Below the pieces are notes generated by a model. The model ran no database searches. It saw only the letters and a program-made list of their open reading frames with translations, and was not told where the DNA came from. The position numbers and the translations under genes were made by a program. A DNA stretch of 64,000 nt from Rhea pennata (Eukaryota > Chordata > Aves > Rheiformes > Rheidae), in the NCBI RefSeq assembly GCF_028389875.1, contig NC_084664.1, positions 114,893,466 through 114,957,465 of the forward strand. Direction: 5' to 3'. This document shows, piece by piece, positions 12,701 to 27,700 of this stretch (position 1 is its first letter; every line of letters begins with the position of its first letter).

Positions 12701-15700
12701 TACTTTGGCAAATCTTCTGAGTTGCTTTTGTATAGGTATTTATTATGAATTTATTATTTTATATTTGATAGCAATCCTGTTTTGCGTAGCTTAAGAAAAA
12801 ATATTTGTTGTTGAGAATATTAATCAGCTATTGCTAACTGTGGTTATTAAAAACAATTGTTCTTCTCTTACAAAAGGTCTGACATCATTTGCTAAAATGG
12901 GTCTGAAGTTGCAATTAATTTAACTATCACGCTCTAAAATAGAAAGTGTCCTGTGGGCCCCTTCTTAGGTGAAATGTCAAGTGGCAGTAGATTTATCACA
13001 GTAAGCTGCACTGAACTGGGCCTCCCACAATAGTCATTACATTTGTTGTGCTTCACTATTGTAGATTTTATATTACAGTTGACTGAAAATAGACCCAGGT
13101 CCATTATGGATTTGCAGAACCTCTGTAGTAATACCCAGAAGTTCTACAAATCAGCCCACAGGAACCACTAAATGAAGCTTCTGCAGAAGCATTCTACAGA
13201 AATTCTGTAGGGCCTCCTACAGAATTGCTCTTGTGATGAGACAGTCTTTCCTTGGAACCTCTATAGAGCTGGCTCTCTAGTAGCACAGATCTGCTCTAGT
13301 GCTGTGGTTCACTTCAGGGAGAAAAGGGGGCTTTTAGGGCTGGGGAAGGTCCAGCATTGTCCCTGCAATGACCAAAAATTGGGATGCTAGCATCACAGAG
13401 AATTTTATGTTGCTTCATATCAGAGAAAAGCCCTGTGCTTTCTAAAGGAAGACAATTTGGGATCAGGCCACAAAGCACTGTGTTTTGAAGTTAGTTGATT
13501 TTGGCTCAGCACAGTAAGATGAATCCACTTCTTGCAAACACTAGATTAACAACTTCAGCTGATCAAGTAGCTATCTGATAAATGTTTCTAGAAGTTCTAT
13601 CAGGTAGTGAGCAATCCATTTCTTTCTCAGTCACATAGCAGTCACACATTTTAAGCTAAGTACCCTAAATGCAGCTTTTTTTTACTTATATATTCTTCAA
13701 TATATATGCAATAGGTTGTATTTTCTTGAAGCTTTTATTAAATGATCTTTTAGCTGACTCAGCATTTTTTCTTTTGTTTACATTAATAGCTCTAAGTCAT
13801 TGGCTTTAAAACGCATATTGGGCATTCAGATTTTATTCTCAAAGTGTGCATAAAAAAAAAAACCTTGCTCTCCTCAACTTGCCTGACTCTATCTTCCTCT
13901 GATTCTTTTTCATCATCCCTAAGGAAGGTCTTTGTTCTCACTTTGGTGTTTCACTTCCCCCTTGGCTCTTATCTGTTAAGCTACAGTCTTTCAGACAGTG
14001 TCTGTTCATCTCCCTCCTCCCTTCCCATGATCAGTGTGTCAGGCAGCTGCAATGGTCAGCTATTTCCCTATGGGACAGGAAGCCAAGGGGAGCAACATGG
14101 CCAGCAGGGCAGGAGCCTCACCAGCCAGGACCCAGTCCCACAGTACCTGAGCCAGGAGAGTGGGACAGACGCAGAGACTGCAGCCAGTTTTCACCAAGAG
14201 TCCAGATCATCTGGCAAGACAGTGGTGATGAAGCAGCTCCAAGGTCATGCCGGGAAATCATTCTACAGATAAGGATCAGGTCCAGTGATCACTGCTCATG
14301 TCCCTAGTGATGAAGCAGGGCTGAGATCAAGTGAGAAGTCAACCAATGGTCTTGGGTCTGTATCAGCAGGATCTGGGGCCAGGCACAGCTGTGGCTGAGC
14401 TGCAGACCAACACTCCTTCAACATAGCTCATGTGGGGACCGAATGCCCAGGGCAGAGCTTAAATAGAGCTTCTGGGCATATGGGCAGTGGCGGGGTGTGG
14501 GTGGAGGAGCCAGATGAGGCTGCTCAGGGTTTTGAAAGTCTATTAGTACGCTCAGGGCTCTGACAGAGTCCTACATAATACATTCATTCTATGGTATATT
14601 GTTAAGTACCTCACTTTCAGTTTAAACTCAATGTAGTAAAAGCAGAACCTTTCCCGATACCATTCAACTCTACACACTTCCCTATGTTTCCTTCAGTGCT
14701 GACAGTACTATGTTCTTTTTACTTTGGACTGTAGCCTTCATGAAGGGATGCTAATCTCCTGCACAACTGAGATCTGAATCCTATAAATCCTTTCTCATAT
14801 GAATAGCTTCAGTGTTCTGTGAACAAATAGGCCATATGTAAGAAACAGTTATGAGCATTGAGCTGGTCTTTGACCAGTTCCCAGTGGAAATGTGACTGCA
14901 TGAAAAATTCAAGATTATAAATGACACTAATTGATGTACTTGCCTGCAGTCTTGGCAAAAAGACTAGGACTGATTGAACCTGGACAATGGACTACCCTTT
15001 CACTTCTGAAAGTGTTCCTTCCAGAATACTGGCCATGAATTGTGGAGAACTTCTCCCTTCTGGTCCTGCACATCAACCGTGGTAGCAAAGGAACTCAACA
15101 CCTACAATAATGTCAGTGAGGCATATTAACAGGGACTGACTTATCTAAGTAAGTAGATAAGTCTTTTTAGCATCAGTGACTAGTTAAATTAAAAAGTGAT
15201 ATGAATACTGCACATACAGTGCTAGCTGAACAATTTTGGAAGTCCTGTACTTATTCTGTGTCCCAGACTGTGAAGCTGGCATGCAAAGAATGACTTCTAT
15301 ATGGTGTGCTATGTGTCTCCACAAATGTGCTACCTGATGTTAGCATTGTTATATATGTATGTGGTCAAACTGTTTGGAACACATTCAGTAGAGTTAATGT
15401 GTCTCACATACTACCCATGTGTGCTTTTCTCTGCGTGTTTGCGGTAGCTACTTCTCCAGATACCCAGAAATGTAAATACTAACTACCAGTTCTCTTTAGT
15501 TGGCATTTTTTGTATTACAATTTTGTCAGCAGAATTCAGTGTTGTAGATTGCCAAATACTGATTGTCAGGAGTGATTGTTAAGTCTCTGGGTAAATGTGA
15601 GTCAAATACCACTGAGAGGTTACGGAAAAGAGGGGGGTCCTCCCCTGATCTTCCTTGAAACTGCAAGAAATCACAGAATCACAGAAGGGCTGAGGTTGGA

Positions 15701-18700
15701 AGAGACCTTTGAACATTGTCCAGTCCAACCCTCAGCTCCAGAGGATCACCTAGAGCACACTGCACATTGCCCTGTCCAGATGGCTTCTGAATATCTCCAA
15801 GGGTGGAAACTCCACAGTCTCTCTGGACAACCTGTTCCAGTGTTCTGTCACCCTCACAGTGGAAAAAAAAGAAAAAAAGAAAAAGAAAAGAAAAGAAGAA
15901 AAGGGAAAAAAAGTTGTTTCTTAAATTCAGATGAAACTTTCTGTGTTTCTGTTTGTGCCCATTGCCTCTTATCCTGTCACTGGGCACCACTGGAAAGAGT
16001 CTGGCTCTGTCTTTTTTACATCCTCCTTTCAGATATCTATACATATTGATAAGATTCCCTCCCCCCTCCCCAAGCCTTCTCTTCTCCGGGCTGAATAGTC
16101 CCAGCTCTCTCAGCCTTTCCTCATACGAGAGATGCTCCAGTCCCTTAATCATCTTAGTAGCCCTTCACTGGACTGGCTCCAACAGCTCTGTGTCTCTCTT
16201 GTACTGGGGAGCTCAGCACTGGACACAGCACTTCAGATGTGGCCTTACCAGTGCTGAGTAGAGGGTGAGGATCACCTCCCTGAACTTGATCGTTGGCCTT
16301 CTTGGCTGCAAGGCCACACTCCCGGCTCATGGTCAACTTGTTGTCCACCAGGACCCCCAGATTCTTCTCCACAGAGCTGCTTTCCAGTAGGTCAGCTCCC
16401 AATCTATACCAGTGCGTGGGGTTACTTCTCCCTAGGTTCAAGACTCTGCACTTCCCTTTATTGAACCTCTTGAGGTTTCTCTCTGTCTCTAACCTGCTGA
16501 GGTTCCTTTGAACAGCATTACAACCCTCTGGTGTATCAACCACTCCTTCCAGCTTTGTATCATCTGCAGACTTGTTGAGGATGCACTCTGTTCTATCATG
16601 CAGGTGATTAATGAGGATGTTAAACAGTTGACATACACTGCTAGTTACTGGCCTCTAACTAGAATTAATGACACTGATTACAGCCCTCTGAGCTCTGCTG
16701 TTTAGCCAGTTTTCAATCCACTTCACTGTCAGCTTGTCTAGGCTGTACTTCATCAGCTTGCCTGTGAGGATGTTATGGAAAACAGTGTCAAAAGGCTTAC
16801 TGAAGTCACAGTAGACAACATCCACTGCTATCCACTCATCTATGAAGTGAATCATTTCATTGTAGAAGGCTATCAGGTTGGCTAAGTATGTGAATCCATG
16901 CTGACTGCTTCTGATCACGTTTTTATTGTTCACTTGCCTGGAAATGGTTTCCAGGATTAGCTGCTTCACCACCTTCATAGAGTTCAAGGTAAGGCTGACT
17001 GTCTTGTAGCTCCCCGAGTTCTCATTCTTGCTCCTTTTGAAGATTGGATTGACGTTTGCTTTCTTCCAGTCCTCAGGCATCTATTGTAATCATCATGACC
17101 TTTCAAATCAAAATCTTTCAACCTTTTATAAAAGCCTTTCAAACCTTTTAACTGAGATGTGTGGTACTTCTATTTCATTTGAATAGTTTGTTATTTTCAT
17201 GACATGATCTCTCACAAAAAACAGTGCCATGCTTAAGTCTTCAAGGCTTTGTTAGAGCAAGAAACTTATGGGCATGCGCATGCTTACCCTTTTGTAAGCT
17301 AAGAGACCCATGAGAGAGTGAAATCAGCGGCACTAAAGTGTGTTCTGGAACAGGTGCATAAACACTTTAATAGCTCCTTTTTTTGTGAGCTAAGAACAAG
17401 TATTACTTCCTTGAAATCCCAGTCCTATATTGGTCCTACTCTAAGAAGCTTAGTTTGTGAACCGAATAGGCATCAGACTTCTGCCCCTTTCTCAATTTCT
17501 TCATTAGTTTGTGCTGCAAGCGCAGTAAGGTCACATGTCTGCTAAAAAGGACATCTTTGGGAGACATTCTTCAGCATAGGGACCTTGTTTTTTTCTAGAT
17601 GATGTGCAATGCCAAACATAGTGGCATCATTCAAGATGATATCAGTAAGAAGCTTACAAGAACAATTACACTATGTCGAGGGAAGTTTTGCTGGTATGAA
17701 TGTGTCTGCTAATACAGTTTGAGGGGATGTTGTCCTGCATAGGAAAAATCCATTCTACTGAAAAAAGTTGTTCTCTGTGCTTTTAAAAGTAGGTTCACAT
17801 GAAGAGGCATCATGATAACTCTTTAAATACATCTTGAAACCTGTAGATTGTCTGGTAGCTAGATGGTCTACCCGACTAAAGTCTACATGACTTTAGTTTT
17901 GTTCTTGATACTAACACACTCAAGAAATTTGTATTCTTCATGAACCAAAAAGAGAGAACAATTATTAATCTTTTCCTACTTGTACTACATAATGATTGTT
18001 TGGAACATATTGCATTTTTACTTTGTAGCTGTTTATGTTCAGCATTTAATGAATGGTCATTTCATTGTTTTAATATTCTGTTTTGGATTTATAGTGGTAG
18101 AACGGAGAAAAATATAGTATACTTTTGAATATACACATCCAACTGTCTTCCGTTTGCAAGTGTATTTCAGGGTTCAAGCAGATCTTGGAAATTCTTCTAT
18201 TTAAACAGTTGTATAAAATTTTAAGCAAATGGACAAAAGATTTTTAATGAGTCTTATTTTTGTAATACTTATGAGGATACAATGTGTTGCAAGAAGATTT
18301 TTCTATTGAGTTAAAATAAGTATACATTCTGTTAGATAAAACATTTATTAATAATAATGATGCAGAGTGGTTCCTATTCCATTTATACAAGTGCTTCTAA
18401 GAAAGTCTTAAATTAATCTGTAAGAGTTTTTATAGAAAATTTTCTGTCTTTATAGTGTAATATGTAATATTTATATGCTGTAATATTAGTAATTCACAAC
18501 AATTAATTATCATTTGGGTTCTCATATGAAGAACCCAAATGATATTTGGATTTGTATTTGACAATTTTTAAAAATATTTATGAACCTTCAAGGCCACCAC
18601 CTGCAAGAACATTTCCAATCAATGAACTTGAAAGAATAGGAAAAAGCCACACAAATACAGAAGTGGTTAAAATTCTAGTTGTTGATCAATACTGCTAGAT

Positions 18701-21700
18701 TACAACAAGATATGGTATACTGGGAAATTTGTAGGTCTATATGTGCTCTTTCAAGTATGCATTTCCAGAGCAGATAGTTTGTATTATCAGAAACAAATAA
18801 TGTTTCTATTTTTAAACATAATTCTTTATTCATATGAGAAAACTGTAAGAATTTTGATTAAATCATATTTCAGATTTTTTTCCAGTTGTTTTACAGAGAC
18901 AACCAATAACTTGATAATTGCCTCAAAAGAGCAGTTATTTTTAATACCTTATTACATTTTCAACGTTCTCTTTGAGAAATGGTACTTTCTGTATTGAAGG
19001 GAACTTAATTAAAAACTGCCCAAATAAAACAAAATTTCAAATATAAAGAAATACATTTCCTTTTTTTTTTTTTGAAACTTAATGACTGATTGTTAAAGAA
19101 ACAGTATAAGAGAATAAACTCACTGTACTGTGAGTTTGTTATGCCTTTTTTCACTGTATGCCTCTTTTGTTGATGCAATGGGATCAAGATTTGAATTAGT
19201 GAAATGTTAGCCTAGGCTATATAATCAAAATTAACTTTCAAAAAAAACTACTTCGAAAATATCAGTTTCTGTTCTAGGTCTTATGTCAAAAAGATTACTC
19301 TTCTCTCTTTAGTTGGGATTTATTTGCTAAATCAAGGATTATTTTTCTTCCTTCATTGCCTCATCAAATCTAGACAGAGACCATTCATCAGCTTGGACAT
19401 CATTCAACAACAGCTGCCATTTGGAATTTTAGGTGCTGTTATGCATCCTTGGTCCAGGTCAGAACCAACTCATTAGCAACTATATGAAGTTAGAATCTGG
19501 ACAGATTGGTAGCTTAAGTTTTAGTGAAGGATTGTCATCTGTTACTAATTTAATTTTATGAAAACCTGTCTGCTTTCTCCTCTTCTAATGTGATTGTACA
19601 AACCTGTTCTTAGCAGTGTTTCAGGCTAGGCCAGCTAATGTGAATTGAGGTTTTCCATATGCAATGGTAGTTTGAAATTACTATAATTTTACTTTTCCAT
19701 TTTGTGATTTGCATGGAATTTTGCCGAGTGTGGTGCTGTGAGCCTGTTCGTTAAGCATTAACACACCTGGGGGAAGGATGTATTGCAAGATTCCTGATAT
19801 AATACACATGTTGGACAGTAATTCAACTTCACATGCACTGAGTAGTCACAAAGTGAAGCAAATTCCACATTTGAATAGCAGATGTGGCATGTAGGTGTTT
19901 GAAGGGCACTACACGCTGAGTCAGCTATATTACATAGAAGACTGTTTTGTGCCTTCATTTTGGCCACTGTTTTCTTTAAATATTTATGAAAGGTTATAGT
20001 TAGGGTGACACTGATGTATAACTGAGCATGTCTCATATTTCAGTTTTTCAGCAGTGCAGGAGCACTGTGGAAATGTAATTCACTGCTGCTATTTTGCACA
20101 TGCTTATGAGAAGGTATCATCTGTTACTATATGAAGCCAAACTAGCAGTGTCATCACTCTGAGTAGCATGTAAGTAGACAAATGTAATAGCTATATGACA
20201 GGCTGAAGCAGATGTCATCTGCTTTTTTTGGTGAGTAGGCAGAAGGTTATTGTTGTTTCAACAGTGTGACTGCCAATAATAAAGTTGTGGAAAAAGTAGT
20301 CTGCCTTTTCTATATACCTCTTCTGTTTCCCTTTGAGCTTTCTAAATCACTTGCCTGGATAAAATCTGGCTGGATCAACACAGAGTGTTATCCACCCTCG
20401 TTTGTATGCGTGTAAGCACGGAACTCCCCAAGACCTTAAAACTTAGGGGAAGCAAGAACGTTAACAGATGGGTAGGTGCCTGCCTAGGGGTAAACCGGTT
20501 TTGACAGGGCAATGGTCTTTGAGAGATTCAGCTGGCCAAAAGCAAGAACATGGAAGAAGTTGATTAGGAATTTCAGAACTGTTACCCTTCCCTGTCAGGA
20601 TATCAGACTTCACAGTGATGGCCACAAAGGATGACATATAAGGTCTATATGGCCAGTATCCATTCTCTGAAAGAGCCCAGTAAAGTAGTGGAAGTTACGG
20701 AGGCAAAAAGTATCAGAAACTTGGTAACAACAGATCTGGCATACATTCCCCAAACTGTTCAGCTATTTGGCTCTTCTGACAATCAGTTTAGGGGCTTTTG
20801 GTCAGTGATTTAAGGACATTATCTATGCAGTCATTGTGTGTAGTTCTGGGGAAAAGAATGGTTCTGTCAACAGAGTATTTTTATGACCCTGGATTAGCTG
20901 ATGACCAAATTTTTATATCCCAAGATGCTCACAATAAGATTTCTTTCTTAGAAAACCCATTTTTTGCTCTGCTGCTTGGGAGCTTACTGTGGCTGGGGTC
21001 TATCACAGTGATACACAATGAGCAATTAAAGAAGGTGGATGCAACTCTTGGCCTGGGGAACCTTGAATGTGATGAAGCTTTTTGACCTGTTTCAACCAAT
21101 AAATGAACTACCAGTCATAAGAATCTCTCTTGAGTAATTTGATGAAAACAGCTCTGGGGAGATTTGCTTCTGTTACTTGGAAGGTCTTTCAGGTAGCCAA
21201 TTATCTAGAAGCATTCTTGTAGTGAGGGAACAAATGACTCAGTTTATTATCAAATGCAAGATAGACCTATTCTAAAATGTAAGAGATGGCATTTAACATA
21301 ATTGTATTGTGACTTTCTTAATGTATTGGAGCATATTGCTAGACGAGATAAGTTGATGCAGCTGCCTAGATGCTACCAGCAGAGAACCTGGCCTATTATT
21401 TTAATGGGAAAGAAACTGTAGAAGATAACCTTCTTAATGTCCACAAAGAAAAAGTGTTTGCTGAAATTAATTTCACTATTTCAGTGATTTTACAAGATTC
21501 AACAACCTCTTGATCAGATTTATATATATTTTATTACCAGCTCTTCCATGTTGCCTATATCCTTATCAAGTTTGCAAATTCTCCTCGCCCAGATCTCTGG
21601 ATCTTAGAAAGATCAGTGGATTTTGGAAGAAGTTACAGTCCCTGGCAATATTTTGCTCGTGAGTATCGTCTCTCGTGTCACTGCTCATTTATAGACAAGT

Positions 21701-24700
21701 TCTTTAATTATTTGCACAGTAGCAGGAAAGTCAGCCCGTGAGTCTCACTGAAGATTTCAGCTGTAGTGAAGATAGCAAATATCAAGTATATTTCTCCTAC
21801 TTGTCTTAGTTATCTGCAATAAATTAGTGACAAAAGTGTAGCTGAAAATGAGCATGGTATTTTGATGTATTTTGCAATAGTTTTCCATCTATTTTTTGTT
21901 TTTGTTTTTGTTCTTTTAGTATATCAGAATTGTAATGTTATTCATCCTAGTGGACCTTAAGGTTATTTACAAAAATCAAAGTGAGACGCAAGCAAAGCAT
22001 CTTGGAATACATGTAGCTTTTTTGTGATGATAAGGGAAGGATGGTGCAGTGCCTCATCAGGCATCCCTTAGAAAGAGAAATGAAAAAAAAAATTAGTTTG
22101 TTGTTACTAATTTCCATTTTTCTGTACTAATATTTATGTATTCCTGCACTGAATGAAGTGATCACTGCTATTGTTCAATTAAGGGGGAGTATTTACTTGA
22201 AAGCACGTGGTATTTCTCTGTTAATTTAAGTTAGAACAACAATTTCTTTGTTAATTTAAGTTAAAACAATATCTTCATATATAAAAATAATTTCAATTTC
22301 ACTTGACTAGACTCCAAAGCAGATTGTTTGGGACGTTTTGGAAAGGAAGCTAACGTTCCTGTGAAGAGGGACAGTGATGTCATTTGCACTACAGAGTATT
22401 CTCGCATTGTGCCTCTTGAAAATGGAGAGGTAAGTTTTCTAGAAAACTGATGTGTGATGTTAGAAGTAAACAGCATTAATTTTTTTTTATTATTATAATA
22501 CCACAATACTGTAAAGTAGTATTAGTATTTTTTACTGAAAGTTTGCTCGTTCAATAAAAACCTAAAACATGAAGTAAATTCTTAGTTATGATTGACTGAA
22601 ATTACTTTAATAAATCAATAACCAGGCACTTAAGTATGTGGTAAGATTTTTGATGGGTGAACTGACTCCCAGCTTTCACCATTCCCTGTGGGGGTGGGGA
22701 CTTCCCTGAGCCACCTATGTAGATTTTTTATTATGATTTATATAACTTACTTTAGACATGTGCATTTGAGCCTGCTGACCACATTTTCTGAATAGACCCA
22801 GTGTATATATATAATATCATATATTGCACTAGAATTCCTCACAGGAGTAAAGGGTATAGAAACATGTATCTACCATTCAAAAATAAATAACTGTAAGAAA
22901 ATATGTAGAAAATTATACTTGTTTATAATGTAATACATATGTTTGGAAAAGTGCTTCTCTGATTTTAGCTGCTGTTCCTTCAGGGGCAGAAGCTTGACTT
23001 ATGTTATTTGAACAAATCTTAAACTACTGGCCATACTGCTCACTCTTCGTGTCATTCTCTTTTTACTTCTGATGAAACTAGAATCCAGATCTGAAGTCCT
23101 TCACAGTTCCTCAGAGTTTTGAGGGTTTGGATTTTGAGTTGTAATTTAAAAGTAGAAATTATGTACTAACGTTTCTGTAAAATTGTCCTAATGATACATT
23201 TTTAAGAATAATTTCTGTAGAAGAACATTGCTGGTGTCATCCCCTATTACTTGCTGTATCACTTTTCCTAAAGGAATTGTACTATGATTAGACATCACTA
23301 ATTCATTGTTACATGCTTACAGATTATAGGAGCTATTTGGAAGTAGAAATCTATTATCTTATCAGTTATAAATAAATGAAAGTCCCTTAATCACTTGTGT
23401 GCATGCATACTGGATTGTTAATTTAACAGATTCATGATTGCTAGACTGCAGGCATCAATTTCTTTAAAAAAGTACTGCAGCACTTGTTTTGAATGTCAGA
23501 TAAGCCTACTTTCATGTGAAGGGATTTTCTAAAGTAACATTGTGTACTTTCTTCCAGAAGACCATTAATATGCTCCCAGGCATTGGACCTGGTAACAATA
23601 ATATTTTCCAGGAATGTTTGTGCCTTAACCCAAAAATAAATGTGCTTTGGGAAAGAGCCAATATCTGATGTTTTTACTGAAGCAAAACTCCCATTGACAT
23701 GATCTGCTTTTAGTGTTGCTATTTTGACTATTACTATTGTTATTTCCTATTAAAAAGTGTGTATTTTTTGTGCATCCTACCCATTCTTTTCAAAACAGAT
23801 AGAGGCACTCTATCTGTAATATAGGTAACAAGAATTCAGCAGGGTTCAAAACTAATGACACTGTTTTTACTGATGTCCTAGTTTTAGGATGGAAAGTGTA
23901 GTTGTTACTACAGATATACTCAGAAGCAATAACAAATTTTTAGATTTTTTTAGTAGTCAAACTTTTGGCTGTGTGCCCACTGCTGATACTTGTAGCTGAT
24001 ATGTTTTAACAAACATGTTCACTCTTTTGTTAGATTGTAGTATCCTTGATAAATGGTCGTCCAGGAGCAAAAAACTTCACTTACTCCTCTGGCCTTAGAG
24101 AATTCACACAAGCGACAAACATCCGCCTTCATTTTCTCAGAACCAATACACTTCTTGGACACTTGATATCAAAAGCTCAACGGGACCCCTCTGTAACCCG
24201 CAGGGTAAGTACTCCTTTTACAGGAATAGATTCAGCAATTGTATTCAGCATCTCAGAGAGCATAAAATGAACTGAATTTCTTTAGTTTACAAGCATCATA
24301 ACAATCAAAACGCACTGCGCACCTTTAAGTCTTCATGTTTTCTCCATGTCTGCTTGTGATAAGAAGATAATTGGGGTAGCACAGAGTTTGAAGAGCAAGT
24401 AATGATTTTATAACAGACTGTCTTTTTTCCAGGTTAACAAACCATTTATGAGTATTAAAGGGAGTTGTGTGCATCATGGAAGCTGTAAGGAACTAAAGAG
24501 GAAATTGTCTTGCTCCTCAGCTCTGTATAAGATAGTTTAAGCCTTGTCAGCTTTATTTCACACTGCTATATTCTTATCTATTAGAAGAAAGATTTTCAAA
24601 AGTGTACCTGAGTTTCTGAAGGAACAAGGAATCAAAGGGCATACTGGAAAGGTGCTATCTGACTACAAATCATTTGAGATGCATGGGATTTTCCTATGGA

Positions 24701-27700
24701 TTCTGGGCATTCAAGGGTTTGAAAGACAAAATCCCACTCACTCAGTGGGAAAATATAAGGAAATTCAGACCTCTCAGGGGAATACTGCACAGAATTTCAT
24801 ATACTTAGAGCGATTCCAGACTTCATACTGTATTGTTATTTTTGACCTGTTATATTTAAAATGAAGATTCAGTAACAATTGGAGGAAAAGCTGGGCTGAG
24901 GCACTGCACAAATATATGTGGGTTTCTGAATAAAAAAATCATGAAACTATTCCAGTTACTTGATGGCACTCCCATTAAATACCTTTATTGTCTTTAGTGC
25001 ATTTTAAGATGTTGCTTACAGACAGAAGTAAATGCATAGCTCTACAAAGCTGTAACAAAACAGCATAGTTCTACAAAGCTGTAACAGAGTAGAGACTGGG
25101 TTGTGAGGATTCTTATTCTATAGCAAACACTGTCAAATATGCTGGAGAGAGTCACCATGATCATTTCTAGCTATGCTGAAAACATTGAAAGCATAGGTTT
25201 TGTTTATATGTGGCAACAGTAAACACAATTAGAAATTAACATGTGTAGTTACACAGAGATAGTTCAGAAGACAAAAAATAATACAGACTGTATTTCCTAG
25301 TCCATATATCCTACCTACTACTTCTGGCAAAGTAGCTTTATAGCAGCTAGAGAGAGCTATCAGGAAAATCTTTCAGTCCTAGGGAAGCCAGCCAACTTCT
25401 CCTACATAAAAAGAGAAGGTATATAGACCACTGAGAGGCCTGTATTGTGAACAGAGTGAGCGTAGATGGGGACATAACTGCAAAATTTTCTCTTCGTTCT
25501 CCTTATTCTCCAGTGGCATTAAAAATAAATCTACCCCTTCAGCTTTTTTTCTGGAGATACACAGAGATCAAGATTTACAACTAGCTCTCCCTGTTGCCTC
25601 CTTTCTTGGGTCACTAAGCTGATGCTCTAGGGAGACAGAGAAACAGTTTCAGAGCTACCAGAAAGTGTGCAAAGTTACTATTGAAATGTGTATAGTGGCA
25701 ATATTTGCATTGAGTCAAAGTGATTAAATTTTTGTCTCCTTTATTACCCAGATGCCTGCAAGGCAAGAGGATGAGATAGAAAGTATTTCAACTTCAGGTC
25801 ACAAATTTAAATCCAGTATGAGTCATGACAGATTTTGTCTGATTTGATAATCTCAAGCTATTTCTAGTGCTTAGTGATCGTGACTGACTGCATGGAGAAA
25901 CCGCACTGCCCACAGTGGCTTGTCCTGTTTGTTGAACATACCAAGCTCTCAGGAACAATACTGTGACTGTACTTTATGTCTCCATCCTCAAGCTGGCTTT
26001 TAACTAGCTTTGAGCTTGGGTATCAGTAGTTGTATAGCTGCTTGGGAATGGGCAGCTGCAGCAGAATAGATGTAGTGTGAGCTGCACAAGCCTGCAGATG
26101 TGTTCTGTTGCTGTCAGGTGCCCCACATGCCTTGACTTTGATTTGATTAACTAATACAGAAATGCAGACAGCAATAGAGGTTTGGCCATCGGCCATCTAA
26201 CTTTGGTGTTTTCTAAAGTCATGCCTTTAAAGTTCTGACAAGCAAGATTTAATAATGTAGAAATACCTCTGATGTTGAGGTATCTGTCATCATACAAGTA
26301 AAGAAAAGATCCATACATGCTTCTTGTGCTTGTTCCATAGTATTACTACAGTATAAAGGACATCAGTATTGGTGGTCGATGTGTTTGCCATGGCCATGCT
26401 GAAGTATGTAATGCAAAGAATGTTGAAAACCAATACCAGTAAGTAAACTGAGCATCACATTAATTGAATATCAGGCAAAATTATATGTTTTCAAATGACC
26501 TTTTCTTGTTAAAGAATGACATAGTCTTATGGGGATTTTTAATAATGTTTGAAAAAAGAGAATCTATTATTGATTGCTATGAAAATATGTAAAGAGCTAT
26601 TGTGTGTGAAATATAATAATAAAAAGTCTTATACTTAACATTTTTTAAAATTGAAATAAGAATTTCGAAGATTGAATAGTTTGTTAACAACTCTTACTTC
26701 TTTTTGGAAAACTTAGATTGATATCATCCCTGAACAGCAGAAATTAGAAGGCCAGCTCAAGAACAAAGCTAGTGAACTTCCTGCAAATTTAGAACATTGC
26801 AAATGAACTCAGCCAAGATCCAATGGCTATCGATCATTGCTAGAAAATATAAAAACAGAAAATTAATGAACTATATCCTGTTGCCCTCTCTGACAATAAG
26901 GTGATACTTTTTTTGAGCTGAACTATTAAAATACTTCAATGAGAAAAGCATGGCCTTTGGTACAAAATTCTTAGTACTGAAGACATGAAGACAGCCATGA
27001 ATTTAATAGAACTCAGATAGGCTGTGTTTTTCTGCTTGAACATTTTCCGTGAGCAGAACACTGGGAACACTGACTATTTATTTAAGACCTATGGATATCT
27101 GGCTCTAACCAACATTTGGTTAGAACAATAGTTGCAAAAGCAGCTATTCTGTGAGTGTAATAATTCTGGTGTATTTTTACAATTATTTTTAAACGCCTTT
27201 AATTGTGTGAGTTTTCATTATTGTCACGTACATGAGCAATGAACAAATATCAGATGTGAAAAATGTAATTTCTTTTGGCAATGTGAAGTGATTTGGCATT
27301 TTAGTCATATACTCATTTCACAGAATGAATACATTATGTTATTCTAACTTCAATTACAGATGTCACTTTCTATGAATGAGTGTGAATTAAAATAGGTTGA
27401 CAACTGGTCATACACTTAACTGAAATCTGTAGGAAAGTTTTCTTTTCTTGGGAAGTTTATGGTCTCCATATAGATTTCACAAGGAGTTAGATCACACTCT
27501 GTGGTCCTCTGCTACAGGAAAATGACAGTGAATAATCAGGCTGTCTGAAACATACTTGCCTAGTTTATAACAGCTCTTGCTCTTACGCATCACAAAACAA
27601 ACTTTTATCAGGATGATACAATATTTTCAGCTGTTTTTTAAAAAAGAGTGAGTGAGCAGATGGGTGCCTTTACCCTCTCCATATGTCTATTCTAGAGAAA

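Larger units (their letters stand above)
7736..21540 (+). other. LAMA3: LAMA3 intron 2 (13.8 kb, phase 0)
   Basis: Largest intron. Holds a poly(T) tract near 8527-8547, a 22-bp tandem pair at 9347-9390, TA/CT microsatellite at 9414-9438, a perfect palindrome at 9572-9593, a GGAA microsatellite near 12575-12598, a GC-rich unclassified block at about 13990-14570, a CR1 copy on the minus strand at 15671-17082 and a hairpin at 18509-18543. The rest is AT-rich sequence with nothing recognisable. Confidence 0.85.

Noticed and set aside
13844..14272. 142-codon + strand ORF in intron 2
   Set aside because: No recognisable domain, starts in a poly(A) tract, and lies in an unclassified repeat-like block.
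20631..21085. Two successive + strand ORFs (60 and 95 codons) followed by an AATAAA at about 21100
   Set aside because: No family similarity recognised, no splice or start context beyond chance; the AATAAA is common in AT-rich introns.
24544..24864. 106-codon + strand ORF in intron 5
   Set aside because: No motif, ordinary intronic composition; chance length.
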